Below, in pieces: positions 51,230 through 60,224 of a stretch of 64,000 nt of DNA (positions are counted from its first letter, which is position 1; each line of letters opens with the position of its first letter). The notes under the pieces were generated by a model that was not told the origin of the DNA, made no database searches, and was given only the letters and a program-made list of their open reading frames with translations. The DNA comes from Shewanella canadensis (GTDB lineage Bacteria > Pseudomonadota > Gammaproteobacteria > Enterobacterales > Shewanellaceae). The stretch lies in NCBI RefSeq assembly GCF_003966225.1, contig NZ_RXNU01000016.1:1-64000 (forward strand). The letters run 5' to 3'. The position numbers and the translations under genes are program-made.

Positions 51230-52021
51230 TTATTTAAGTTCTTTTTTAAAGTGATCTTCAAGATCCCGTGTAAGTAGACGCGCCATTTTTGCATCGCCAC
51301 CGGCTTGTGTATCATACCTGATGTGATCGATAGTTTCGCCTACTTCAACACGCATCCCTATGGTGCGACGGGGGATTTCATACCAGGCTTCCTGCTTAGT
51401 TAAGCCTGATGCATTGGTATGAAGAATGACAGGTAAAATATCTGTCTTGGTTCTCAGTGCGATATTGGCAGCACCTCGGGCAAAATCATTGATAACACTG
51501 CCAAGGACGGTGCGTGTGCCCTCCGGGAAAATGATTAAGTTTGTCCCGCTATCTAACACTTGTTTGCAATCAAGTAGAAGTAATTCAGCACCACGATTTG
51601 GTATGTAACCTGCGCAGGCCACAACGCCTCGCATAAAAGGGTTTCGCCAGATACCTTGTTTAACGATGCATCCGGCATTTGGCATTAAGCTTATCAACAC
51701 CACGACATCGACCAAGGTAGGATGATTAATGACAACCACCTTGCCTCTCGCCTCGCTCAGACGTACTTTGTTAACCGGGGTCACTTTTATGACTCCGGCC
51801 CAGGAGAGCATATGAACGAAACCCCGAAACATAATATGTACGGCTTTTTGTACCCGACTAACTCTTTGCTCTCTTGTGCCCGGCCAAAACCTCAGAAGAG
51901 GCAAGATGGTTAGCGAGGTTAACAGGCCGCCGAGCCCGAAGACGATATAGCAGCTAACTCCTCCTAACCATCTGGGAATGTACGCGATGCCGGTGAGTCT
52001 CTTTGCCGGAGCGTTATCCAA
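51230..52021 (-). CDS. Lysophospholipid acyltransferase-like protein (PlsC fold)
   Basis: A 263-aa acyltransferase with an N-terminal membrane segment (about 19-42). The catalytic motif VINHPTLVDVVV (HxxxxD) and the acceptor-binding IIFPEGTR motif are both intact. Fits the ApeD position. The only start that keeps the family N-terminus is TTG at 52021, inside the end of the upstream gene (8-nt overlap). It likely transfers the polyene or a fatty chain to the glycerol/sugar anchor. Confidence 0.85.
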   Translation of the reverse strand: MDNAPAKRLTGIAYIPRWLGGVSCYIVFGLGGLLTSLTILPLLRFWPGTREQRVSRVQKAVHIMFRGFVHMLSWAGVIKVTPVNKVRLSEARGKVVVINHPTLVDVVVLISLMPNAGCIVKQGIWRNPFMRGVVACAGYIPNRGAELLLLDCKQVLDSGTNLIIFPEGTRTVLGSVINDFARGAANIALRTKTDILPVILHTNASGLTKQEAWYEIPRRTIGMRVEVGETIDHIRYDTQAGGDAKMARLLTRDLEDHFKKELK

Positions 52022-52730
52022 AACTTAACTGCCAATGGTGCTTAGATAGTGATCCACTCAGGGGCTGTTTTGTCGCCAGACTATGAAGGAGGTCTCCATA
52101 ATTCACATCCTCTGCCGAAGAGGTATTGTCTATGGTGAGCTGTGGCTGACCAGGCGCCGGTGCTGCGAGCGTCAATACGAAGGCCATAGAGAGCGGCAGT
52201 TCCGGCTCATTGGTGAATTGACTATAAACCTGTGGAACCGGTTCATCCCCAAAGACAAGCAGGAGTGGAGTGGGGTCTTCGTGAAGCTGGGCGTAAGCCT
52301 CTATCAGTGCTTGATAAAGCGTCTCAGAACCTGCGGCAATCGAGGTAGAGGAGGAGCGGTTTCCCTTAAGTATGCTGTAGATCCCACTGGCGGTATTATG
52401 GACCGACTGGCTAAACGCCGTGGGAGAAAGGGCCTCTCGATTTACGACATTATCAAGCAGTCCTAAGGTGCGATTTAGCTCTCCATGCCTGGAGGAGAAG
52501 ATGGTACGGCATTGCTGCGGTGCATCACATTGAAAAGCGGCTTCGAGTTGCATCTTGGTCAGAGCGCTATAGCGCCTGCGTTGCATAGCCGGAACTTGTG
52601 CCAATTTTGGAGCATTGGGCAGATCTGAATCATGAGATAATCTTGCTTCTTGCCAATTTTGCCAATCGGTGGCTTGTTGGTATCGAGGTGACCAAGCGCC
52701 CCAAGAACAAATAGTAAATATTAATTGCAC
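52014..52730 (-). CDS. apeC: Ketosynthase-like chain-length factor
   Basis: A 238-aa protein of the beta-ketoacyl synthase N-terminal type that lacks the full second half of a ketosynthase and any clear Cys-His-His triad. SAFSQSVHNTASGIYSIL style sequence (read here as TAFSQSVHNTASGIYSIL) and SSSTSIAAGSETLYQALIEA show the thiolase fold. In E. coli ApeC pairs with ApeO as chain-length factor. It is the first gene of the operon; three large direct repeats precede it. Confidence 0.86.
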   Translation of the reverse strand: MQLIFTICSWGAWSPRYQQATDWQNWQEARLSHDSDLPNAPKLAQVPAMQRRRYSALTKMQLEAAFQCDAPQQCRTIFSSRHGELNRTLGLLDNVVNREALSPTAFSQSVHNTASGIYSILKGNRSSSTSIAAGSETLYQALIEAYAQLHEDPTPLLLVFGDEPVPQVYSQFTNEPELPLSMAFVLTLAAPAPGQPQLTIDNTSSAEDVNYGDLLHSLATKQPLSGSLSKHHWQLSFG

Positions 52731-52736
52731 CGCTTT

Positions 52737-53075
52737 GCCTCTGATATGACGATTAAGCCTAGGTTATCCATAACGATATAAATTTGAAAAACTCTCATAT
52801 TCAGACTGGCAAGACAACTGCCATATCCGATTTATCCTGCACCAGGTCTACGCCTCTGATGTGACGATTGAGTCCGGGTTATCCATAACGGGAAAAATTT
52901 GAGAAAAATTCTAATATTCAGACTGGCAAGACTACTGCCATATCCGATTTATCCTGCACCAGGTCTACGCCTCTGATATGACGATTGAGTCCGGGTTGTC
53001 CATAACGAGTAATATCAGAGTTGCAATACCCTAATCTTCAATCGCCATATGCGATTTATTCTACACCAGATTAAT
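52737..53075. repeat. Three direct repeats of about 116 bp upstream of the aryl polyene operon
   Basis: Units begin at 52737, 52852 and 52969 with GCCTCTGATATGACGATT-type sequence (periods 115 and 117 bp); the third is more degenerate and ends near 53075. Each unit has a dyad GTTAT-CC-ATAAC (GTTGT in unit 3). Units 1 and 2 also have TGGCA-N7-TGCCA. The shared tail CCATATCCGATTTATCCTGC is almost unchanged in units 1 and 2. No ORF crosses the array. It fills most of the space between apeC and the DUF3014 gene, where the operon promoter must be. Confidence 0.9.
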
Positions 53076-53153
53076 GCCGATGATGAAGCGTTTTGGGTTA
53101 TAGGTGTTGTGATAATGTATCGAAGGGGGCTGAAGATTTTTGAGACTGTTTTT

Positions 53154-53179
53154 AACCTGCAGCGCGGGGGCTGCAGGTT
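53154..53179 (-). terminator. Hairpin after the DUF3014 gene
   Basis: AACCTGCAGC and GCTGCAGGTT make a perfect 10-bp stem with a G-rich 6-nt loop, 27 nt after the stop at 53206. No T-run follows on the minus strand, while TTTTT lies on the other side. Confidence 0.5.
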
Positions 53180-53205
53180 ACATTCGATGGATGAGGTTAA
53201 CGCGA

Positions 53206-54075
53206 TTAATTAGCTAGATGCTTCTTTAGTCTACGAAGCGCTGCTTTCACTTTCTTGCTATTTTCAGGCCCCATACGCACTAATAATTTTTGCGCATTAG
53301 GAAGGGCTTCAAGTTTAGGATCGATGAATTGATAGTTAACGCTGACACCATCAAGCTCTATGGGTTGCTCAATAATCGGCGCCGCCAGCATGATGTCGAT
53401 GGCTTCTAGCATGCGCTCATTAAAGCTCATGTCACCATAACCTAACTCCTCAAATGCCTCAGATAACAGCGGGGTCAGCTCTTTATAGGTGGCAGCAAGT
53501 TGCACCTCATTTAAGTTGGCAACAAAATCGGCGTAAAGATCGTACCTGTGGTAGCTGTCTGGATTAAGGTAAGTTTTATTGGTGATATCTGAAACGGTAA
53601 AGACTCTGTCGGGTCCTTTAAGCGGACTGACCTTGCGAGCGAGTTCTCCCTGCGCCAAGTTATCGACAAACACCACAAAATGTCTCACGAGATCTTTTTC
53701 GACCAGCATGGGCTCAATCGCCATACCATCGGCCATCACGACCGTCTTGTTATGAACAAAACTATCACTCTCTTCCAACGTCGGCAGAGATTCGATCTCT
53801 GGCTGAGGGGTCTCAACCACCTCTATTTCCGGCTCGATGGCAGCCTCTATCTCTGGTTCCGGGATATCGGCAATGGTGACGAGAGGCTCTTCGGGGAGCA
53901 CGTCCGGTATTTCAACGGCGGCTCTCTCTTGTGGTTGTAACGCCTCTGTATCGCTGAAATAGTAATAAGCTCCACCGGAGATGAGTACCACAACGGCCAG
54001 GGCTATGATTGCTATGGTATTGGCACCGGTAGACTTTTCTTGCGGTGCTATTCTATCTTCTTGAGTAACTTGCAT
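53206..54075 (-). CDS. DUF3014 domain-containing membrane-anchored protein
   Basis: A 289-aa protein with one transmembrane segment (about 20-40, IAIIALAVVVLISGGAYYYF). An acidic, Pro- and Glu-rich linker (about 45-105) follows, with repeats of PEIE. The C-terminal domain (about 110-285) has VRHFVVFVDNLAQGELARK and YHRYDLYADFVANLN, the DUF3014 pattern. Function unknown. It reads toward the pigment operon on the same strand, but about 475 bp of repeats lie between. Confidence 0.85.
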   Translation of the reverse strand: MQVTQEDRIAPQEKSTGANTIAIIALAVVVLISGGAYYYFSDTEALQPQERAAVEIPDVLPEEPLVTIADIPEPEIEAAIEPEIEVVETPQPEIESLPTLEESDSFVHNKTVVMADGMAIEPMLVEKDLVRHFVVFVDNLAQGELARKVSPLKGPDRVFTVSDITNKTYLNPDSYHRYDLYADFVANLNEVQLAATYKELTPLLSEAFEELGYGDMSFNERMLEAIDIMLAAPIIEQPIELDGVSVNYQFIDPKLEALPNAQKLLVRMGPENSKKVKAALRRLKKHLAN

Positions 54076-54260
54076 TTAACATCCTTTGAAAGTTCGACTC
54101 GGTTAGGGGAGGCCTATTTTCAGGCTCAATACCAAAGAGAAAAGAAGGTATCACTCCATTTTGCAAAATTCAGCGGTCTTGTCTAGGGAAGTCAGCTGAA
54201 ATAAAAAATAATTAATCTGAAAGTGTGTATTAAGCGGCGATTATTTAACCCGGCGGTGCG

Positions 54261-56336
54261 TTATGCTTGAACAAACTGCTCTCGATCGCCTAGCCAGCGC
54301 TGCACAATGCCATCGACATTGTCCGGCGCTTGTTGCATGAGGTGAACGGCCAGTTTTTGAATATGAGGAATAAGAGCCTGATCTCTGATGAGATCGGCAA
54401 TTTTCATATCGGCAATGCCTGTTTGCTTAGTGCCTAACACCTCACCGGGTCCTCTGATTTCAAGATCTTTTTGGGCGATGATAAAGCCATCGTTACTGTC
54501 TCTGAGTACACCTAACCGTTTGGTGGCGCTAGGTGAGAGTGGGGCCTTATACATAAGGACGCAATGGCTCGCCACCGCGCCCCGGCCCACACGGCCTCTA
54601 AGCTGGTGCAGTTGGGCTAAACCTAACCGCTCCGGGTTTTCGATGATCATCAAGCTGGCATTGGGCACGTCGACTCCCACCTCGATGACTGTGGTGGCGA
54701 CTAACAGATTCAGGTTGCCGGCCTTGAACTCGGCCATAATGGCTTGCTTCTCGGCAGACTTCATGCGGCCATGAACCAGACCGACCTTGAGCTCTGTGAG
54801 CATGCGTTTAAGCTCTTCGGCGGTATCTTCAGCGGCTTGGCACTCGAGTACCTCAGACTCTTCAATCAAGGTGCAGACCCAATAAGCCTGTCTGCCATCG
54901 TTAGTAGCCGCCTGTCTGACTCTTTCGATCACTTCGTTGCGTCTCGAGTCTGACACGGCCACGGTAGCCACCGGCGTTCGGCCTGGTGGCAGCTCATCGA
55001 TCACCGAAGTATCTAAGTCTGCATAGGCCGTCATCGCCAATGTTCGTGGAATGGGGGTTGCGGTCATGATCAACTGGTGGGGATGGAACCCTTGAGCTAT
55101 CCCTTTCTCCCTGAGTCCTAAACGTTGATGAACGCCAAATCTGTGTTGTTCATCTATGATGATCAAGGCCAGTTTATTAAAGGTGACCTTCTCTTGAAAG
55201 ATGGCGTGAGTACCTATCACCATATTGGCTTCACCACTCTCAATATCCATCAGAGATTGTGTTCTCGCCTTTCCTTTTAATTTTCCTGCCAACCAGCCAA
55301 CTTTGAGTCCCAGGGGCTCAAACCATTGAGTAAAGTTCTCGGCATGTTGCTCCGCAAGGAGCTCGGTCGGAGCCATCATGGCGACCTGGTAACCATTTTC
55401 AATCGCCTGCAGGGCGGCCAAGGCGGCAACTAAGGTTTTTCCTGAGCCAACATCGCCCTGTACGAGACGCATCATAGGAGATGGCTTATCCAGATCCGTC
55501 GAGATATCGATTCCGACGCGTTGCTGGGCTCCGGTGGGCTTAAAGGGAAGCGATTTTAAAAATGGATTAAGCAGTTGCCCCGACGCGGGCATCGAGACGG
55601 CCTTGTCTCGATTACTGCGCTGACGAAGCTTCAACATACTCAAGTTGTGGGCTAGCAGCTCCTCTTGAATTAACCTCTGTTGCGCCGGGTGAGTGCCTTG
55701 TTCGAGTTCAAATAGGTTGACGCCGTTATGAGGTCGATGCAACAGCATTAAGGCATCTTTTAAGCTCAAGTTATTGGGCTGAAGCTCCGGCGGTATCAAC
55801 TCCTGCAGACCTCCACTTTCAAGCAGCGTTAAGGCTTGCTCCGTCAGCTTTATCCAGCTGGCTTGTTTGAGGCCTTCGGTTGTCGGATAGACAGGCGTGA
55901 GGGTATCGCTCAAGGGAAGATCACTGCTGGACTGTACCAGCTTATATTCTGGATGAATGATCTCTGCCTGATGGTTGCCACGGCGAATTTCGCCATAGGC
56001 GCGAATGGTTAATCCATTCTCTAATCCATTTTTTTGTGCGACAGAGAAGTTGAAGAACCTGAGGGTGAGACTGCCGGTGTCATCTCTCACGGTACAGGTC
56101 AGCATACGCTTGCGGCCCTGAATGATCTGACTGGATTGAATGACGGCTTCGATTGTACCGTAGCTACCAGGATAAAGTGAGGCGATGGGATAGATCTGGG
56201 TGCGATCTTCGTAACGTAGGGGCAGGTGAAACAGCAGATCCTGTACCGTATGAATGCCGAGCTTAGCCAAGCGTTCGGCCATCTTCTTGGCAACGCCTTT
56301 GAGCTCAGTTACGGGAACAAGGTCGAGTCTATTCAC
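54261..56336 (-). CDS. recG: ATP-dependent DNA helicase RecG
   Basis: A 691-aa branch-migration helicase that regresses stalled forks and Holliday junctions. The wedge/OB domain occupies about 50-160. Helicase motifs are Walker A LVQGDVGSGKT, DEQH in IIDEQHRFGVHQRLG, motif III MTATPIPRTLAMT, motif V-VI ATTVIEVGVDVPNA and QLRGRVGRG, and the TRG segment FIIAQKDLEIRGPGEVLGT. Length fits E. coli (693 aa). In many gammaproteobacteria it follows spoT-trmH; here five genes lie between trmH and recG. Confidence 0.97.
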   Translation of the reverse strand: MNRLDLVPVTELKGVAKKMAERLAKLGIHTVQDLLFHLPLRYEDRTQIYPIASLYPGSYGTIEAVIQSSQIIQGRKRMLTCTVRDDTGSLTLRFFNFSVAQKNGLENGLTIRAYGEIRRGNHQAEIIHPEYKLVQSSSDLPLSDTLTPVYPTTEGLKQASWIKLTEQALTLLESGGLQELIPPELQPNNLSLKDALMLLHRPHNGVNLFELEQGTHPAQQRLIQEELLAHNLSMLKLRQRSNRDKAVSMPASGQLLNPFLKSLPFKPTGAQQRVGIDISTDLDKPSPMMRLVQGDVGSGKTLVAALAALQAIENGYQVAMMAPTELLAEQHAENFTQWFEPLGLKVGWLAGKLKGKARTQSLMDIESGEANMVIGTHAIFQEKVTFNKLALIIIDEQHRFGVHQRLGLREKGIAQGFHPHQLIMTATPIPRTLAMTAYADLDTSVIDELPPGRTPVATVAVSDSRRNEVIERVRQAATNDGRQAYWVCTLIEESEVLECQAAEDTAEELKRMLTELKVGLVHGRMKSAEKQAIMAEFKAGNLNLLVATTVIEVGVDVPNASLMIIENPERLGLAQLHQLRGRVGRGAVASHCVLMYKAPLSPSATKRLGVLRDSNDGFIIAQKDLEIRGPGEVLGTKQTGIADMKIADLIRDQALIPHIQKLAVHLMQQAPDNVDGIVQRWLGDREQFVQA

Positions 56337-56499
56337 TCACAATACCAATCTGATTAGTTGAGTGTAATCGCTGGGATAATACTCAATCACTGTGTTTATA
56401 TACATATACTATCAGATAAACAGGCTATAGCAATCTTATGACCGTTTTGCAGCCTTATCCCGGATGATATCTCAGTGTGGCAGTAGAAAGTCTGACGGT

Positions 56500-57096
56500 C
56501 TATAGCCAGCCTTTTTGCCTCGCGATACGCGCAGCATCGATTCTGTTCGATGCATGAAGTTTACTGATGGCTTCAGAAATATAGTTTCGTACCGTACCTT
56601 CGGCGATAAACAGTGTGGCTGCTATCTCAGCCGTAGAGAATCCCTCACTGGCGAGCCTCAGTGCTTTTCTCTCCTTATCGTTGAGGGGATCACTTTCTCC
56701 GATGGCCATGATGGCGAGTTCGGGGTCAATGACACGCTTACCCGCCATCACCTGCCTTATTCCCTGTATCAGGCTATCCGATGGTGCGTCTTTGAGCAGG
56801 AAGCCACCGACGCCGGACTCGATAGCTCGTTTGATGTATCCGGCCCTGCCAAATGTCGTGAGTATGATGACCTTAATAGGGTTATCTTGCTTTTGACACC
56901 ATTGGGCCAGCTCAAGTCCGGTCAGGCCCGGCATCTCTATATCGGTAAGCAACAGATCGAATGTGGCTGTTTTTAACAGTGACAGGGCTTCGTCGCCATC
57001 ACGGGCCTGAGTTATCTCAAACTCTCCATCCAGGCTCAGCAGCGCCGCGAGTGCCCCTCTGACCATAGCCTGATCTTCGGCGAGTAAAATTTTCAT
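56500..57096 (-). CDS. LuxR/NarL-type response regulator (DesR-like)
   Basis: A 198-aa regulator. The receiver domain has D8 and phospho-acceptor D52 in LTDIEMPG, Thr in ILTTFG and Lys in LLKDAP. The C-terminal HTH (about 135-195) reads EIAATLFIAEGTVRNYISEA. It overlaps the kinase gene by one base. DesR relatives control membrane-lipid desaturation, but nothing here fixes the targets. Possible operators lie upstream of the TPR gene that starts the operon. Confidence 0.92.
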   Translation of the reverse strand: MKILLAEDQAMVRGALAALLSLDGEFEITQARDGDEALSLLKTATFDLLLTDIEMPGLTGLELAQWCQKQDNPIKVIILTTFGRAGYIKRAIESGVGGFLLKDAPSDSLIQGIRQVMAGKRVIDPELAIMAIGESDPLNDKERKALRLASEGFSTAEIAATLFIAEGTVRNYISEAISKLHASNRIDAARIARQKGWL

Positions 57097-58226
57097 CAGC
57101 TTTGCACTCCGGACATTAGTTTTTGTTCTTCAGGCATAGGCAGCGTGATGGTAAAGCGGCACTGCTGTTCCAGGCAGTAATCCAGCTTGCCCTGAAACTC
57201 GCTCAGACGCTCTCTTATTCCATTCAATCCATTTCCCTCGTTGACGGTTTGTGGCGTTCCGTTATCGGTGACTGAGATATTTATCTCATCGTTGAACCGC
57301 TCAAATGTTATAGCACAGTGGCTAGCCTGGCTGTGACGGATGACGTTATTGCACAGCTCTGTCAGGCTCAGTATAAGTTGGGTTTCCAGCGTTGAGGGCA
57401 GAGTCGGGAGATCTCCCTCCAGGCTGACACTCAGCCCTTTGTCCCTGAGGGTCTGACATAGTTGCATCACGCTGGCCGATAACCCTTTATGTTTATAGTC
57501 TGAGACCGTTTGACGTATCTGGGTCAGACTATCGCGTGCGATCTCATTTAGCTCTCTCAACTGAACCCCCGCCTGTTCGAGGTCACCTTTAGTCAAGAGT
57601 TTTTCTGCCAGCTCAGCCTTGAGTGAGATACTCGAAAGGTTGTGCCCCATGATGTCGTGCAGGTCCCTCCCGATTCGCTCACGCTCTAACATGGTTGCCA
57701 GTTGGCTTATCTCCGCCTCACTCTGCTGCTGACGACATTTTGCTTCGACTCGTTTCCGTTCAGCCAGACCAAACAGGCCCACTCCTATGATGAGCAATCC
57801 TCCGTAGAGAACGAAGAAATATGGATTGATTCCGAGGAGTAGCGAGAGTGCTGTGAGGAGTGTTAGCAATGCCAGCAGGCTGAAGAAGGCAGTTCTGAGG
57901 GAGTAATAGAAACCGATAAAGAAGCCGGCGAAGGTAAAAAGAGCGAGCGAGCCGGCATTGATAGGAGTAATGAGTGCGCCTAAGGCTATCATAGCGAGAA
58001 TAGGGTAAATGGCTTTCTGTTTCGAGCTGCGATGAGCCCAGAAGTAACAGTAAATAAAAGGGATTAAAATCAGTAAACACACCCCTATATCCCATAGTGG
58101 CATCTCATTGATAAAAATCGGGATAAAGTAGAAAACCAGATTAACCAGATAGATCCAAGCAAGCTTGTCTTCGGTCGTCTTACGCCTGGTTTTCGGCATA
58201 ATATTTATGCTCTTCATTGCGCTCAT
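57096..58226 (-). CDS. HisKA_3-type sensor histidine kinase (DesK-like)
   Basis: A 376-aa membrane kinase with five or six N-terminal transmembrane segments (to about 150) and almost no periplasmic loop, so it probably senses the membrane. The phospho-His is in RERIGRDLHDIMGHNLSSIS (His about 190), the HATPase has ELCNNVIRHSQASHC and NGLNGIRERL. Start 58226 or the Met three codons in (58217), which has a better-spaced GGGA, are both possible. It is cotranscribed with the response regulator and probably with the TPR gene 50 nt upstream. Confidence 0.9.
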   Translation of the reverse strand: MSAMKSINIMPKTRRKTTEDKLAWIYLVNLVFYFIPIFINEMPLWDIGVCLLILIPFIYCYFWAHRSSKQKAIYPILAMIALGALITPINAGSLALFTFAGFFIGFYYSLRTAFFSLLALLTLLTALSLLLGINPYFFVLYGGLLIIGVGLFGLAERKRVEAKCRQQQSEAEISQLATMLERERIGRDLHDIMGHNLSSISLKAELAEKLLTKGDLEQAGVQLRELNEIARDSLTQIRQTVSDYKHKGLSASVMQLCQTLRDKGLSVSLEGDLPTLPSTLETQLILSLTELCNNVIRHSQASHCAITFERFNDEINISVTDNGTPQTVNEGNGLNGIRERLSEFQGKLDYCLEQQCRFTITLPMPEEQKLMSGVQS

Positions 58227-58276
58227 TCCCTATGGGACCGCTTAGCTCTTTCTGTAGGCTTAGCGGCTCATTTCAA

Positions 58277-58954
58277 CTAGTGAGTTAGATTATTTTGCTT
58301 CAGCAGAAAGTTTGCCCAGGAATAATCGGGCTGGATCTCAATCGCTGACTGCCAGTCGGTGATTGCGCCTTCGTTGTCACCACTATTTTGTTTAGCCAAT
58401 CCGCGCCAGGTGTATGCCTCTGCATGTCCCCAACAGACCTCATCGCAGGGTTCGCTGTAGAGCGCTATTGCTTTACTGCTTAACTCTATCGCTTTTTTCA
58501 TACTACCACCAAAGGTCACGGGCGTATTGAAGGCCGAGATAGCTTTTACTAACGCGACTCTGGGGTTATTGGGAGAGAGTGTCTCTGCCTGAGTGAGGGC
58601 TTGAGATAGCTTAGGTCCTAAACTTGCTCCCTGACTATTGTCTATGCCTATCTGCATGCCATACACAGAGGCAAGCAGCGCCAGTGTTTCAGCCTCTGTA
58701 TGACCCAGTTCTTCCAGAGTCGATTGTGCCGCTAAAAGCGCAGATTTGGCTAATGGCCGCTGGCCTAAGATGTTGGCCGTGATAGCCAGACGATAGTTTG
58801 CATAGGCGTGCTCGTAACCTTGCGTCTGCTGACTCAGAGCCTGTAAAGCTGTTATGTTCATCGTATTAGAAGCGTTATCGATAGCCGGAATGTCGTTAGC
58901 GTGAACCGTCTGAGAGAACAGTGCCATTGTGGTGATAAGTATCGCTGCTTTCAT
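58277..58954 (-). CDS. Secreted TPR-repeat protein
   Basis: A 225-aa exported protein with signal MKAAILITTMALFSQTVHA. The mature part has TPR-like helix pairs (YANYRLAITANILGQRPLAK, AYTWRGLAKQNSGDNEGAIT, ending in DWQSAIEIQPDYSWA). Two Cys in SEPCDEVCWG could form a disulfide. Start 58954 has AGGAG 7 nt upstream; the frame to 59029 is an extension. It lies at the head of the kinase-regulator operon and might be a periplasmic accessory of that signal system. Confidence 0.82.
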   Translation of the reverse strand: MKAAILITTMALFSQTVHANDIPAIDNASNTMNITALQALSQQTQGYEHAYANYRLAITANILGQRPLAKSALLAAQSTLEELGHTEAETLALLASVYGMQIGIDNSQGASLGPKLSQALTQAETLSPNNPRVALVKAISAFNTPVTFGGSMKKAIELSSKAIALYSEPCDEVCWGHAEAYTWRGLAKQNSGDNEGAITDWQSAIEIQPDYSWANFLLKQNNLTH

Positions 58955-59031
58955 ATCAATCTCCTGTAAATTCCCTTTATTGGGTACAGGACCAGTATGT
59001 AAAATTGACCGAGGTGATGGCAGACACAAAC

Positions 59032-59058
59032 GTCATCAGATCGAGATGACAAATGTCA
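59032..59058 (-). promoter_or_regulatory. Two overlapping dyads upstream of the TPR-kinase-regulator operon
   Basis: GTCATC-AGATCGA-GATGAC (59032-59050) and TGACA-AA-TGTCA (59047-59058) overlap by 4 bp, 78-104 nt before the TPR start. Such dyads are typical of NarL/DesR-type regulator sites; autoregulation is inferred. Confidence 0.45.
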
Positions 59059-59121
59059 CTTTCGTTCTTGTTTAGTATGCCACCGAAAGGCGTCGGTGGC
59101 TTGTCGATAGAATGTAAGTTG

Positions 59122-60054
59122 TTAAGCTGCGGCTTGAGCCACGAGATAGCCGATATATGACAGATATCCGGCTAATAGAATACCGCCTTCCCGTCGACCG
59201 ATCCTAAAGCCCGACCAGGCGAAGGGTAAGATGAGGAGTGCCAACACCAGCATCACCATCAAATCAAGACTTTGCACTCCCCCGGTGGCAATGGGATGTA
59301 TCAGCGCCGTGATACCCAATATGCCAAGAATATTGAATAGGTTTGAGCCGACAATATTGCCTATGGCGATATCACTCTCTCCCTTTCTTGCGGCCACAAC
59401 CGAGGTGACAAGTTCAGGCATACTGGTTCCTATGGCGACGATGGTCAGCCCTATGATGACCTCGCTGATACCTAAGGCTGTTGCTAACTCTACGGCGCCA
59501 TCGACAAATAGGATCCCGCCAGAAACCAGCATCGCTATGCCTATGATTATCAGGAGCACAGATAGCAATGGTTTTTGTGGGCGCTCATCAAGCTCTTCAC
59601 TATTGGCTCCTTTTTTTGTGCTGATGTAGCTGAAGCTTAAATAGAGGAACAATAGAGTCGTGAGCAGGGCACCATCCCAGAAGCTGAGGCCACCGTCGAG
59701 CAGTAAGCCCCAAAAAAGGAGTGAGGCGACAATCATGATCGGAATATCGCGTCTTACCATCTGAGATTGCACCTGGATGGGGCGAATTAAGGCGGTTATA
59801 GCCAAGATAAGACCGATGTTGGCGATGTTTGAGCCGATGACATTGCCCAGTGCGATACCACTCTTGCCTGCGAGTGCTGACTTTAAACTTACGGCTAGCT
59901 CTGGTGCACTGGTACCGAATGCAACTATGGTCAAGCCGATAACCAGAGGGGCTATCCCCAGTCTCAGTGCGATAGCGCTCGCCCCTCGAACCAAGGCCTC
60001 TGCACCGAGAGTTAATATTACGAAACCGCCGATAATGGCCAGTAAGATGAGCAT
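59122..60054 (-). CDS. Calcium/sodium antiporter (YrbG-like, CaCA family)
   Basis: A 310-aa membrane protein with about ten transmembrane segments in two inverted halves. Each half carries an alpha repeat: LTIVAFGTSAPELAVSLKSA with GNVIGSNIANIG, and LTIVAIGTSMPELVTSVVAA with GNIVGSNLFNILG. An acidic loop (about 150-165) joins the halves. It exchanges Ca2+ for Na+ or H+ across the inner membrane. It stands alone between the TPR and acyl-CoA synthetase genes. Confidence 0.92.
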   Translation of the reverse strand: MLILLAIIGGFVILTLGAEALVRGASAIALRLGIAPLVIGLTIVAFGTSAPELAVSLKSALAGKSGIALGNVIGSNIANIGLILAITALIRPIQVQSQMVRRDIPIMIVASLLFWGLLLDGGLSFWDGALLTTLLFLYLSFSYISTKKGANSEELDERPQKPLLSVLLIIIGIAMLVSGGILFVDGAVELATALGISEVIIGLTIVAIGTSMPELVTSVVAARKGESDIAIGNIVGSNLFNILGILGITALIHPIATGGVQSLDLMVMLVLALLILPFAWSGFRIGRREGGILLAGYLSYIGYLVAQAAA

Positions 60055-60167
60055 GTTTTTTCACCAGGATAATTTCAGGATGGCTAGCATATGTATTTTG
60101 CCAGGGCAGGCAATAAAAATAAGCGATGAAGGGATTAAATTTCGTTAATTTTGAAGGCGTCAACAAC

Positions 60168-60193
60168 AAAAAGCATGTCGAATGACATGCTTT
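60168..60193 (-). terminator. Terminator of the acyl-CoA synthetase gene
   Basis: AAAGCATGTC and GACATGCTTT make a perfect 10-bp stem with loop GAAT; on the minus strand a TTTTTGTTG tract follows. Confidence 0.85.
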
Positions 60194-60224
60194 GAATTAG
60201 GTAACTAAGAGTGGATTCTAAAGG

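Noticed and set aside
52737..53075. CRISPR or tandem small-RNA genes
   Set aside because: Whole ~116-bp units are repeated without unique spacers, and no clear promoter-terminator pair per unit was found.
56515..56976. Antisense 153-aa ORF over the DesR-like gene
   Set aside because: It mirrors the codon pattern of the real gene on the other strand and has no recognisable domain or ribosome site.
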